This document shows positions 47,992 through 60,200 of a DNA stretch of 64,000 nucleotides, piece after piece. A program made the position numbers and the translations under genes. Under the pieces are notes generated by a model. The model searched no databases. It had not been told where the DNA came from and saw only the letters and a list, made by a program, of their open reading frames with translations. This stretch comes from Manduca sexta (taxonomy: Eukaryota; Arthropoda; Insecta; Lepidoptera; Sphingidae), in NCBI RefSeq assembly GCF_014839805.1, contig NC_051130.1, forward strand, positions 4,464,001 to 4,528,000, in the 5' to 3' direction. Position 1 is the first letter of the stretch. Every line of letters begins with the position of its first letter.

Positions 47992-48216
47992 GTAGGCTTA
48001 CCATAATTACGAAGAGCCGAAACCGAAACCGGGACGCAGAAGAGAAAGAGGCTCATTTTCATTTTGCTGCAGTTCGTCTTTGGCGCGGGTGGCACGGGCG
48101 GCGCGGCGGGGGAATGATTGGTTGGGGTGTCGGTGCTGCTCAAGTTTGACTGGGACACCGGGACAGGGATCCCAAACCGGGACTATCCCGGTCAAACCGG
48201 GACGTATGGTAAGCCT
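47992..48216. mobile_element. MITE with 8-bp duplication ACCATTAG
   Basis: Ends GTAGGCTTACCATA and TATGGTAAGCCT are inverted; ACCATTAG flanks both sides (47984-47991, 48217-48224). The interior is GC-rich with several 'ACCGGGAC' motifs. The 8-bp duplication suggests a hAT-type mobiliser. Confidence 0.75.
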
Positions 48217-48388
48217 ACCATTAGGAGATAGCAAGCTGATCTTGTCATTCAAAGCAAGAAAAAACTATAAAAAATAAATTGTATGTTGCTTTATAGTGAA
48301 AAGGCTAATATTATTTGTTACTTTTCACTAACTGATATTGCCTATTTGATATCTTTCATTTTTGTACATATGTTTATTATTATTTCAG

Positions 48389-48444
48389 GTTTTTTAAGTT
48401 ACTAAAAAACCAATCTCTAGTTTTGACACACTCTAGAAGCACTG
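48389..48444 (+). CDS. Possible isolated coding exon
   Basis: A 56-nt segment lies between a strong acceptor (ttattatttcag) and a strong donor (ACTG|gtaagt) and is open as FFKLLKNQSLVLTHSRST. Its Leu/Lys/Ser/Arg composition would suit a mitochondrial presequence. No partner exon was found nearby, so this may be chance or a piece of an untraced gene. Confidence 0.25.
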
Positions 48445-48449
48445 GTAAG

Positions 48450-50200
48450 TTTTAATCCTTACTTGAGTAATAAATATCTTAAACCATAAGTTGTATACTT
48501 TTAGTATAAGATGACTAACAGAATCAAACATTATAATTGAATTCTTGCAATTTGATAAGCATTGATATGGTTTGTTAATAATTGTTTATCATTTACCTTA
48601 TCATGATAAATATATCAGCAAAATTTACAGTAATATATTTTTACAATATCTTTAAAGGTCATTCAAAACAGCATCTTCTAAATTTTTGATAATAACAGCA
48701 ACATACTTATATGGTTAAAGAATTCGTCAACCTTAAGCCAAATACCACAGAGGAACTTCACAATAAATACTCATTCAAAGCAACTTGAGTTGCATCAAGT
48801 TCTATTGCAACATGGATGGAAATAAATTATATTAGTATGTTTTTATCCACTTCAACTACTTAATTTAACTCACAATGAGTCTTGTATTCATTCTAATTAG
48901 TATATTTATTGTGCTTTTTAGTCAGTTTAATACTAAAATAATTACGACCAATGAAGTTCTCAAGTTTCACTGCATACTATTAACTTACATTTATTTAATG
49001 TTATTTGGAAAACATTTCGCCCATAAGCAAAAAGAACTTTCTCAAACTTTCTCAACCACAGCTGATCAAATAAATAAAATCATGCTACACAATAAGCCAA
49101 ATAAATATTGCCGCATTCATTTGATTCACGAATGCAATATGTAAGCAAAAAAATATGATAATGATATTCACTCCTACGCGACAATCCATGCTGCTTACGG
49201 CTTGGCTACGGTAGAGTTTAATTATTGCGCATTACGTCCAGGAAATAATGTCTAACACACTTACCATGCAGGAACATTCTTTTTCTGGGTGTCAAATGTA
49301 TTTCAATGCACTGAATGTAGAGCGGACAAAAATAGTTCACCCAAAATAACAAAGAGTGGCATATGGCACACAGTTAATTGCACCAACTGTTTGTATAGAC
49401 ACATCCCACAATTAAACTCTTCTAAAATGCCGGTAATAACGATAAATGCGCACTAAATACTAATAAAATAAAAAATAGTAAAACAAAAATTGCGAATTTG
49501 TTTTGACATTTGGTAGTTCATACTTCATACATATAACCACAGACTATAAAATGTAGTGTACTTTCTACTTTTAAATTCAGTTATTACGGACTTTTTGTCC
49601 ACTCTCGTCCGGCAATTTAGACGGTATAGTACTACCTGTGATAATAATATAGCTCATAAAAAGTCCATATTTCTTAAAAGTTACTCCAAATTTTAAAAAA
49701 CTTTACAATAAAATAATAATATTTAGTAAATACTAAATAGTATACGTATTGACCGACATAAAAAAATTTATTACTTATGTCACCAATAAAATCCATCATT
49801 CGCTTATCTTAACATAATATTTAATTCAGTATCCTCATATATATTATAATTCTCGTTGAGTATCCTGCTCTTATAACTTTTGGCGCTATCTTTCAAATTA
49901 ATCATGCGGCGTCACCATAATATGATGATTTTTGACGACAAATTTTCATACACAGAGATGATGCTCTTTATCTCTTTCTTCCATACAAATAGCATCACAA
50001 TCAAGGTAGTAGTTATATTCTCTTTGTTAATATCCATCCATACCTCCAAGGATAAAAACCACAGATAAAATTACTTATGCAAAAGGATTATTTTTTCTAT
50101 AAAATATTCTGTCAATAAACTTCATTTTGTCTATATTTATTATTGTCATGCCTTTCTATTTATCAATTTTATGAACCTAATTATTATATCTATCTATCTA
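48450..50200. other. Intergenic AT-rich stretch
   Basis: A hydrophobic 89-codon frame at 48875-49144 has no splice, promoter or family support and was not called. No element was recognised. Confidence 0.4.
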
Positions 50201-50204
50201 AAAA

Positions 50205-51093
50205 ATGGTTAAATATATTCTGTTTTCGGATATCCTACGACAAGAGGAGATAGAAAACTTTTACACTGTATTTATCTTATACCTACCCAATATAACACGT
50301 TTTATTTATACGTATTATGATATCGATTTTCACCATTTACTTACATTTCACAGGCTTGCCAGCTCCATCGTGATTATTATAGAAGTTATAAATCTAGTCG
50401 TCATCCTCTTACTTACTTCAAAGAACCCGAATACATGTGGCAATGTCCGTCGGAAATGTCTCAGTAAGAACCTTAATACTTACCTCTCTGACGTAAATTT
50501 ATGTAAATCTAACACCATTTTTACCGTTTCCATGTTTATTCGGCTCCTAAGGAAATATAATAAATTGTCCATAAAATATTGGATATACAAGATGTTGGTG
50601 CAACTTCACTGCAAAATTCCTTAAAAATTGGGAACAAATTACCGGATTAAAAATTAACTCACAATGGATTCTTCAGGATTATTCAGGATATAGTCAACCT
50701 GTGTGCCAAATTTGTTAATGCTTTAACTTCTTCAAAAAAACAAATTTTATATCACAGAAACTTGATAACAAAATTTGTAAGATCGTAAGAGGTCACTCAC
50801 ACCACGGCCAATTTGTCCTATCGAATTATACCGGACAAAATTGACCGTGTACCCAAGCCTTACACTGTAAGGATTACTTTATATGAACATACACTTGGCA
50901 AAATTCAGTGTTATTTTATTATTAACCCATCTTTTTCAGCGTTTATTTGAATTTCCCGGCGTTCCACGTGAGATACAAGCATCCTACAGTAGTTCCGGCT
51001 ACCTTAGGACGGACTTCTGATATGCCTGCATTGCCCGATCGTTGTTTAGCTGCTCGTTACAACAAGCCCCCTTGTAAGGCTTTCATTAGATAA
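50205..51093 (+). CDS. Unrecognised ~108-residue protein, tandem copy 1
   Basis: Exons 50205-50267, 50354-50463 and 50940-51093 join in phases 0 and 2 to 108 residues. The start MVKYILFSDILRQEEIENFY parallels that of the next gene. The middle exon has YFKEPEYMWQCPSEM; the last has FHVRYKHPTVVPATLGRT, then MPALPDR and ends CKAFIR. There is no signal peptide or membrane segment, so it is probably cytosolic. Exons 2 and 3 have exactly the same lengths (110 and 154 nt) as in the paralog 1.1 kb downstream. The donor of exon 1 (gtattt) is weak. The Tyr/Pro-rich, repeat-free small-protein look recalls ciliary or sperm microtubule proteins, but this is only an impression; the family is unknown to me. 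Confidence 0.7.
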
Positions 51094-51326
51094 TGTTGAG
51101 ATAATATTTCCAGCAATGTATTTTCCTTACTTCCAAAACTATGTTTTTAATAAAAGTTTAATTACTTATTTACATTTAAAACTCTTTCAATACCTGACAC
51201 AAAAAAAAACCAACCGGGACAAATGAAAGTTTGAAGTCCAAATATGCACCAAATATGTCTGGAAACGTAAATATTGAGTGCTTTCTATTTGATTATTAAG
51301 TAATTTATGGAAGCAAATTGTTTTTA

Positions 51327-52247
51327 ATGGATATTTTATTTGTCGACAACGGTAGGCAAGATGAAATTGAAACTTTTTATGAAGTAAGTACTTAACTTTT
51401 TTATTTTTTATTTATAATCGCGAGATTTATTATAGACAACGTTGCACGCACGTAGACATTTTTTATTGTAGATATTATATATAATACTTAATATACCTAT
51501 ATGAGAACTTCAATTAATCTTCCGGCAATAAATTTTGAAACTTATGCAACAAGTACCACACTTTTAAGTCCTATGACCAGATTAGTATTTATGTAATGCA
51601 TTTAAATTAGGAGCAGTAATTACATATTAATGGGCGGCTATCCAAATTATTAAAAAAAATATTTAAACAAATTCTCACCACTGCAGGCGAGCCAGCGCCA
51701 AAGAGACTTCTACAGGGGCTATCCCAAGGCCTACCATCCTTTGATTTATTTCAAAGATCCAGAGTACATGTGGCAATGTCCACCGGACATGACACCGTAA
51801 GTTTTTTTCATAATCAAACGTTATTAAAAATAATGCAAGTAACTACTAAGGTACAAAATTTTGAATAATATTTGAATGTATTTGGGTACGCCATACCAGT
51901 GGCGGCAGTTGACGAATCGGTCAACCACACTGGGCCTCGCGCTTACTTGAACAACCCATTACAGTGCCTTAACTGCGAACTTTTTTCAAGTCACCACCTT
52001 GTTACCTAAAGTCTACGAAAATTGTTAAAATCGGGTCTGTAAATTTTTTAATTTGTATGCAACTATATCTAAGTCTGATTATATCGATTTCAGGACCTAT
52101 CTCTCCTTCCCCATGTACCACGTGAAATATAAGCAGCCGGCAGTATTGCCGACTACCTTAGGTCGTACTACGGGCATACCGGCACTACCAGATAGAACTC
52201 TAGCTGGGCGTTTCAACAAGGCCGCGTGCAAGCTTTTCGTTAGATAA
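51327..52247 (+). CDS. Unrecognised ~106-residue protein, tandem copy 2
   Basis: Exons 51327-51383 (|gtaagt), 51687-51796 and 52094-52247 join in phases 0 and 2 to 106 residues. It starts MDILFVDNGRQDEIETFYE. Shared features with copy 1 are YFKDPEYMWQCPPDM, the F-x-x-[YF]-HV-[KR]-YK-[QH]-P block, LP-TLGRT, IPALPDR and the basic Cys-containing end CKLFVR. All splice sites are good, so this copy looks functional. Its 3' end faces the 3' end of the CIB-type gene with only about 125 bp between stop codons. Function not assigned. Confidence 0.78.
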
Positions 52248-52372
52248 AAAACAAGTACCTTAAAATAAACACGATAATAAAAACTTATTTTAATAGCAAT
52301 ATTTCATAATATATGTGATAATAAACTGTACAATGTCTTAAACAATAAACAGCTTAAAAATTAATTTATAAA

Positions 52373-55300
52373 TTATAATCTAAAATAAAATGCAGATGCA
52401 AATTCTGGTATTCTGGACATAATAAGTTTGAATTCGCTCATGCCAATAGCTCCGCTGTTGTCCAGGTTAATTTCGTCCAAGATCTAAAAAATAAATAAAA
52501 ATAGGAATTATGACGTGTCAGCAAGTATAGTATGTATAATGATGGATCGGACTACGACTTTTGACAGGTCGTCTGTCTATCCTGTACCTAATTAGATGTG
52601 ACTCCAACGACACGCTTGCATCGTGGTCTCCATTCCAGTGCTTTTCTATCCCATAGGATATTAATTCTGCGAAACTAAATATTTTGGCAAGCCTGGTATT
52701 CAAAATGAAATTAGAAGCCCAGATAGCAAACGTGTTAACCATCCAGAGAATCGCGCCCCGATGGCCTCGCACTAGATAGCCATAGTAGATCCTTTAGCTA
52801 AACATAATGTTAATATACCTAATTATGAATATCAATCCTTGAATATATAAGTATTACGAATTGCACTTACGACATTGGCGATTTTAGTCTTAGATTCGCG
52901 ATCTAAATAGTTGTTCGGGTTACTGGGATGCCACGTCAAACGGTCCAAAATGCCTTTGATGTCACTGGCCGATAGCTGATTGTCGTCGTTTAAATCTGGG
53001 TAAAATAACGATTTCATATTATAAATTAATACTCCGATAGAGTACTTTACCTACACCATGATAACTTGAAAACTTTTACGATATTAGAATTAACAACTGA
53101 CGCCACCTAAAATGAATTCTAAAAATAAATACATAATTAGATTATGTATAATACATTTACTATTTACATCTTTGATCTTGACTGTAGATGATAGACCATG
53201 TTGTCGTTAGTACACAAGACTTTTAGAATTTAATATCCACGTAATTATTGATAGGACGTGATATAATTATAGGTAATGAATTCAGGGGCTAAGATAGATG
53301 ATCTGATGAACAGATATTTAAAGAATTATGCTGTAAGTATACCTTTACAGACTTCCATTAGTGTTGTTGATTTTTTATATTTCAGCCGTAATAGTCACTT
53401 ACCAAACACTCTAAATGCCCAGCTCGCTTTCACGTGCGCAGGACACTCAGCGCTCATGGCAGAGCACAAATCTAACATGTCCTCGAATGAGAAACAGTTG
53501 TCATTCTGTGAAGAGAATACTTGGAATATGCGGTCTTGGAATGGATTGTTCTGAAAAGGATTACAATTATGTAAAGCCAATTATTTCCCTCTTTACCAAT
53601 GGTTTCAATTGGTGTTTTAACAAATAATCGTTTTACTAATCTTCATGGTAAACGATTTGTGGGTAACCAATCAGATCTATATTGTTACGCGCCGCTATCC
53701 TAGCCGATGACATCGGGCGTTTCCGGAAGTATTCGGCTGCGCGGGCAGGCTGGCAGAAGAGAAGATATGTCACGCGGCGACTATTCTATTGTTATTCTCT
53801 CTGGCTGGACGTTGTCAAAAGAATGTCTAAAATTGTATTCTGTAATTATTTTGCTAATATAATGTTTACTGTAAAAAGAGCGTTTTACCATATATAGGCT
53901 TAGATATATTACATGGTAGGTGCCTAATTAAGACCATAGCTAAGATATTTTTTCATACTTAGGAACCTACCTATGTGATAACTGTATACAGGTGTCCAAA
54001 AAAATAGTGTCAAGCGGAGGTCCAGAGATAGAGCACTCCTTGGGATATACAAATCACCCCCATGTACCCCATCCGCGATTTTTCATAGTTTTCGAATTAT
54101 TAATATTTTTCTGATTTTTTGAGAATTTTCTATTTGAACAATTAAATATTTTTTTTTCTTTAAGAGTAGTAGAACCTACTCTGACGTTTTTTTACCTTTC
54201 ATTATTTTTATCTACGTTAATGTACTTCCCCTAATGTAACAGATAATGACTGAACGATATAATCGCGGTAAGCTAACAAATCAGTGATTAACACTTCTAT
54301 TCTAGTGTTTGACGAGATTAGCAAGTAACGAGGCCAATTACGTCAATATAGCACATAATTACAATAAAACATGGCTATGGATACTTCCTGTGTATTTTAA
54401 TACATACCAAATTCTCTTGTAATAATAGGATCTGATAAAATATATAAATTAATTAAAAATCCTAATCGCTATCTCCAGATCGATCATGAAAAGACACCTA
54501 TCAAAATTAGTAATTAACTAGATAATAAATTTGTTTATTATTACTCGTATTATGTGTTTTTCACTTTATTCTATAATGCACCTGCCTCCGTTCTTTTTAC
54601 TCCAACCTAAGGTTGACTGGGAGAGAATGCCCATGGCATTAAGTTATTACTGTATACCATGTGTACAAAGTGTATAATAAAATAAATAATATCAATTTAA
54701 GTATAGCGTTTAATCTTTATTCTGATTGGTCCATTTCGACGATCGTTTCTACCCTCAAGTGCTGTTTTTTGTATCAGAAGAAAGTCTGCCCAAGGAATAG
54801 CCGAATAGCCGACCTATGAGGAAGAATTCAGAAGAGAGAAGGGATCTATCGGGCACTTTGTACTTAGTTATTAGAAACAGTTGCTTTTGCAGGGAATTAT
54901 TGTTTTCGTTTTTTACATTGTCCATTTCGAGTTATAGTGTTGCCGAAATTAACCATTGGTTTAAGAATTAGATAGATACTAGTTTTTTACCGCAATAAGT
55001 TTTTATTGTATGTATTTTAGTTAGCTAAAAATATTTATACAATATTTTATAAAAACACCTACAATAAAAATGATATTTACCTGAACGTGTGCGGAAAAAT
55101 ACAGAATTATATAACTATATCCTTATTTTTATATACTTACCTATAATATTGGGAGCAGTCCAAATCAATAATACCTAAATTTAACACAGCAATCTTAATG
55201 AAATTCAGTGCTCTGAAACTACGAAACTTACCTTCAATACGTCAAACTTCTGAAGAATCTCCTCTCTCGTAAATCTGTGTTTATAGTCCGCTTTGAGTTT

Positions 55301-56331
55301 TTCAGGATTTATTGAATAGAATTTCTTCATTAAACTGTAATCATAATGAGTTTCCTTTAATATTTTTTAAATGAATCCTCGCTTATTATTGCTACGATTT
55401 TAAGAATTTAAACATAAGTCGATAAAATCAAAATATAAATATTCGAAACTAATAAGAGACGTCTTTTGTTAACTCTGTCCAGAAAATACATTATCAATAC
55501 TAGCTTTTGCTCGCGGCGTCGCTCGCTTGAAAGTTTTTCGGGACCAAAGTCCCCCTAGATATATGTTTCCCTGAGATAGAAAGTAGCCTATGTCCTTCTT
55601 ACGGTCTATCTCCATACCAAATTTCATCTAAATCCGATGGGTAGTTTCTGAGACTGGCTGACAGATGCGGCGGGAGAAATTGTTTGATTATAATATATTT
55701 TTTTATAACTTTTTAAGAGGAACAATTCCGTCATACAAATTTATTGGGTACCTTTTACCATTAACTCAACGCACGCAACGGAAGCTTTTAAAAGCATATT
55801 TTTTTTCCAGTTTTTGAAAATTTTTCACTGATGCTCCGCTGCTATTGGTCAAAGCGTGACGTTATATAGTCTATAGCTTTCCTCGATAAGTGGGGTATCC
55901 AACTACATAGAAAGTGCAACGACTCCATGTTCAGTTTTATATTATAAACGCACACATAAATAGATCTTAAAGTCTTGTCTGTTTTGCGCACACTACAACA
56001 GATTTTAATAAATGTGTGCATGAGATGCTATTATACTGGGCAAAAAGGAAATGTGATAAAAGGCGTGATCTTCATATTTTTTCTAAGCTGATCACTTACC
56101 ATGATCCACGTGGTAGTTATTAAGTATAAAAAATATATAAAACGTGAATCACAAAATTTTCGCAAAATTCCCTCACATTAACTTTCTACGAAAAAGAAAG
56201 TACTTGTAAACTGTCACAAAGTTATTTTAAAGCACTTACTGTAATATTTCTCCTTTATTCAAGTACGTTAAACTTCTATAATCTTCCAAAACATCTTCTG
56301 TGAGACCAGGATACGACTGTGAACCACCCAT
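52373..56331 (-). CDS. CIB-family EF-hand calcium-binding protein
   Basis: Minus-strand exons 56240-56331, 55232-55334, 53403-53550, 52871-52995 and 52373-52483 join in phases 2, 0, 1, 0 to 192 residues, the usual length of calcium- and integrin-binding proteins. The N-terminus MGGSQSYPG has a Gly at position 2 with Ser at 5-7, compatible with N-myristoylation. Family landmarks follow: NNPFQDRIFQVFS, FSFEDMLDLCSAMS, VKASWAFRVFD, and the end ILDEINLDNSG...IPEFASAFYFRL. CIB proteins bind Ca2+ or Mg2+ and contact integrin tails, kinases or TMC channel complexes. The first canonical loop (D-LNDDNQLSASD) looks competent; the last loop starts with Asn instead of Asp. The second intron carries LINE scraps and a repeat shared with 32.6 kb. 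Confidence 0.85.
53987..54200 (+). repeat. Interspersed repeat shared with 32575-32710
   Basis: 'AGAGATAGAGCACTCCTTGG', 'CACCCCCATGTA' and 'TTTTTCATAGTTTTCGA' occur in the same order in both places. It lies in intron 2 of the CIB gene and begins with a CAGGTGTCCAAAAAAATAG-like edge. Confidence 0.45.
54590..54700 (+). mobile_element. LINE 3' tail scrap
   Basis: 'TCCAACCTAAGGTTGACTGG' and 'GAGAGAATGCCCATGGCATTAAG' followed by an A-rich end resemble the terminal block of an RTE-type LINE. Confidence 0.4.
55495..55700 (+). repeat. Interspersed repeat, lepidopteran 'CTAGCTTTTGCTCGCGGC' type
   Basis: The order CTAGCTTTTGCTCGCGGC, AAGTAGCCTATGTCCTTCT, TCCATACCAAATTTCATC, AAATCCGATGGGTAG is that of a very common non-coding repeat in moth and butterfly genomes. 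It lies in intron 1 of the CIB gene. Confidence 0.6.
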
Positions 56332-56951
56332 AATGCTCTAAACAAAAACACCAGACCGAAAGCACTCTAAGGTCATGAATACATTTCCTACACAATAACA
56401 CAAAGCTATCTTATCGCTTTAATGTATACGATAAGTCAACCAATTAAAAACCTATAAAATGGAATTGCCGAATAAAACACACTATCGATGAAAAATAATT
56501 TATTTCTTATCGGTATCTGAGATCGGGCTCAGCAATAGTAATATATGCGTAAGCAAATTCACACTTAAACAAATTAAACACGTTACTAATATAGCGTTGT
56601 GTTCGATAACTATTTTTCATAACAAAATGTCGGCTATGTATCAGAAAATTCAGGCAAAACTAAAGTTAGCAAGGAAAAATATTCGATAATTATAATTAAA
56701 CTCTATCCAGTTCCCAGTATTTAATGTCAAGCCGCACGCGCAGCGCCACGACTGTATGTCAAGTAACTATAAAGTGGGATTTTTCCTCATAAATAAAATT
56801 CATACTAACACACAAGTTATACGTAAGGACTCGCAAAGACAAGTTAAAAGGAAGCTCTTATATGGCTACATTGAGAAACAAATACGTTTACATACTTCGG
56901 CTTCAATAGACCCGTCCATAATTAAAGCGAATATGCCAGCGCCTAACCGCT

Positions 56952-57098
56952 GTTTTCAATAAACAATCCCAATAGCTTTTTTCGATCTATCTAAAAATGG
57001 ACCAAACAGAACGAACATTGTTTTGACATGCTTACAAATGAATTATGATTGGTTCATTCTCGGAATCGGATTGAAGATTGAGATCGTTTATTGAAAAC
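56952..57098. mobile_element. MITE family C, best copy
   Basis: The ends GTTTTCAATAAACAATCCCA and GATCGTTTATTGAAAAC are inverted. About 147 bp, non-coding. Other copies at 27685-27840 and 31435-31585. Confidence 0.65.
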
Positions 57099-57251
57099 GG
57101 GTGTAAATCAGTCAAATATAAATGAAACACTACTTGTCTTATGATAACTTAAAACAATAAATAATATTTACAAAATTAACGTTATTACAAAAAAAAAATT
57201 GCAAATATCCATCTCTTTACAAATTCAAATAAAGGACACAACAAACACATT

Positions 57252-60200
57252 TCACCTTTTAGGCAAGTCAATATTGTCAAAACTGATTTGCCTTCGAGCG
57301 CGCATCTTTGCGGCTTCTTCGAAGGAGGGCATGGAGTTGGACTTGAAGAGACCAACTCCAGATTTATCGAATAAACTAAGTCCGCTACTGCTATTGGAGT
57401 TAGTGTCTATATTAACTAGTTTATCTTGGAGGACATTTTTTGAAGCGCTTTTAGGCGGGTCCTGTTTTATGGATAGGTCGTAGTTCTCTTTTATTTGTGA
57501 CGTGAAAGTACTGGAGACTTGGCGGGCTCTTTGTTGGTACGCGGTGGCGGAGATGTAGCCCGTCACCTTACCGTTGGCTTCATTAGCTAACTTCATCTGC
57601 TCTTCTTGGAAACAGTCTTCTACTGAGCGGCCCTGGATGATCGCGAACACGTATTGACGGGCAAGCCTAAAATAGAAATGGATTTTAGATTTTAGTTTTA
57701 GGTTTAAGTAGACGTGTTGGATTCTCACTTGTTGGTAAAGGGAAATAGAAAGTAGCAAGACCAACCGAATTATTAATTTTAATACCATTACATCCGATAA
57801 CCCTGAGACAGATAAATAAGTCTCAAAAGGCCCTTTGAACCAGAAGATAAGATGTACATTACTAGGCATGGATGGCTTGGATTAAAAATAGACATTGTGG
57901 TATCATGGTACCTACCCAGTCGCTAGTAAGTGGGTATCTATTACTTGGGGAATAAAAGGTGATAATTCTGTATATTTTTCTTTTTATAAATCAAGTTATA
58001 TAAAATTTTGCTGAAACCATTCAAGCTTTCGTTAGCCACTATCGTTGTTATGAGAGGGACGTAATTGTGTACATGGTACGTCAGCGCTTGGAAGTCTTCA
58101 GTTGGAATCCCTGAGCGTGCCAAGTGATAATGTTGTTTTTCTCAGTAACAGCCCGGAATCTGGAATTTGAGTACGATATGGTGATAGGCTTGCACCCTAT
58201 CACCTCATGGGATAGAACACACTTTGCGAAAAGTGGATGCTCAGGTTGCGACTCGCCTACTCCTTCGAGAATAAACGCGTGATGTACGCGTGTGTGTGTA
58301 TATTCGTGCTAGGGGTACTGTGGTCATGAGTAGTGTCGCTACTGCAGCAGAGGTGGTGTGCAGGCAGTGGCACTGACTTGAGCATGGTGTCGGAGGTGGA
58401 GAGGCTGGGCGCGGCGAGGCGCGCGGCGTGCGGCGGCAGCGCGAGCAGGCGGCGCGTGAGGCGCGCCAGGGCCGACGCCTTCTCGCGGAACCCCGCCGAC
58501 GACATGCGCCAGCCGTGCACGCGCAGCGCCTCCGACACCGCCCACAGCAGCTTCTGCAAACACCACGCTACTGTTACAACTGCTCCTAGGTATAAGTACT
58601 TCATACTAATATTATAAATGCGAATGTTTGAATATTCGTTAGAAGTAAATGTGGGAACCGCTAAATAGATAGAAATGGACCACGTGCTGGATGAACATAT
58701 AGGTATATTATCTCAATAATTAATTAAATATTTAAATTTTCAATGATATTTTAAATAGATGGGACTAGAAACCGTTATAATAATTTAGAGTTTTATTTGT
58801 TACAGACAAAGCTTTTCAAACAAGCGAAGACGTAAGCAACGCCTAGTTAATTATAATGGCGAAATAAAAAAGATAAAATAGTACCATTAATATATAACTT
58901 TTTAAATGTTATCTAATAACGAAGTAAATTTTGTTAATTTGGAAAAGATTTATATCTAGGCGACTGTTAATTCATATATAATTATTTTTTTTTATTAATG
59001 CAAGGTCCATTCTCATCGAGAAAACTTTAAGAAAAACTCCAACATTCAATATCTCATCAATGTCTAAGCTATACGAATAATTCCTGATTCAACGCATTTT
59101 TTCCTAATTGTGGAATAAATATTAAAAGGTACGAGATTTAGAAAAACTGTTGATACAAAATACGCACCTTCTTATGTGTTTCATTCAGCTCCGTCGTGTT
59201 CCTAGCAGTGAACACCTCAGACGAGCGGCGGCTGAACCCTATCGAATGTGCGTTGCTGATCGTATCTCCTCCGAACGACAGACTCTTTGCTATCTTACTC
59301 CTGCTGCTCTCCGGCTGTTCATCCAAAGCGTCCAACTTGCGTTTCAAAAAGTGGTCGCTTTGAGTGCCGTCCAAACTTTTGGTTTCCTCCGTCCTAATAG
59401 GCGACCCGAATAAAGCCCGTCTGGACTTCATTGCTTGTACTGGCACCGAAGAACACGAAGACTGCGGTATCTTCTTATTTTCTGGACTTATGAAGAGAGC
59501 TCTTTTTAATGTTTCTCGGGTTGGTTGAGTTCTTGATAGCGTCTCGGAGTCCAGTAATAGTCGTCTCATAGCCTTCTTTTTACTGGAGCCGCCGCTGCGC
59601 GTTGTGGGTGTCTTTGCCGGAGTTTTCTTCCCCGGGGTTCTTCGTGGCGTTTTCTTCCCTGGAGTGCGTTTGTATCGCGGACTTTTCCTTTCGGCGGAAT
59701 TTATCAGTTTTCTGTGCGGGAAGAAACTTGAAAACGTTTCGTTTGTTAGATTAATGTAAATAGTACAACATAAAAAAATTGGAATGGACTAGGGTAGGGC
59801 TACCATCATTAAACTACTTAAGTCAGACAGAAAGGTCGTGTAAATATGGATGAAAATAAGACTAAATCAGAAACACCAAAATGAATGCCAGTCTTAGAAA
59901 CGTTTTTTTATGTTCTGTGATTATTAATGTATAGTTATCTATCATTTTAATAATATGCGGAATAACAATTCCTATTTTAAAACAAGAATGCATTGCGCAA
60001 GGTGAAATTAAACACGCCAACATTTCTGCAGTCGTAAAACTGCAATGTTGCATTTCTTTGCACACGATGATACACACTATGACGTTGATATTGAAACAGT
60101 CTGTAATGATGTAACGATAGATAGAAACTAGTAATATTTTCTATCAGTATTCGGTAGCCTCCAGAGAAAGATGATATCAGGCAAATAACTAAACTATAAT

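Noticed and set aside
48875..49144. Hydrophobic 89-codon ORF
   Set aside because: Starts hydrophobic like a signal peptide, but composition is that of random AT-rich DNA and there is no promoter, splice site or similarity that I can see.
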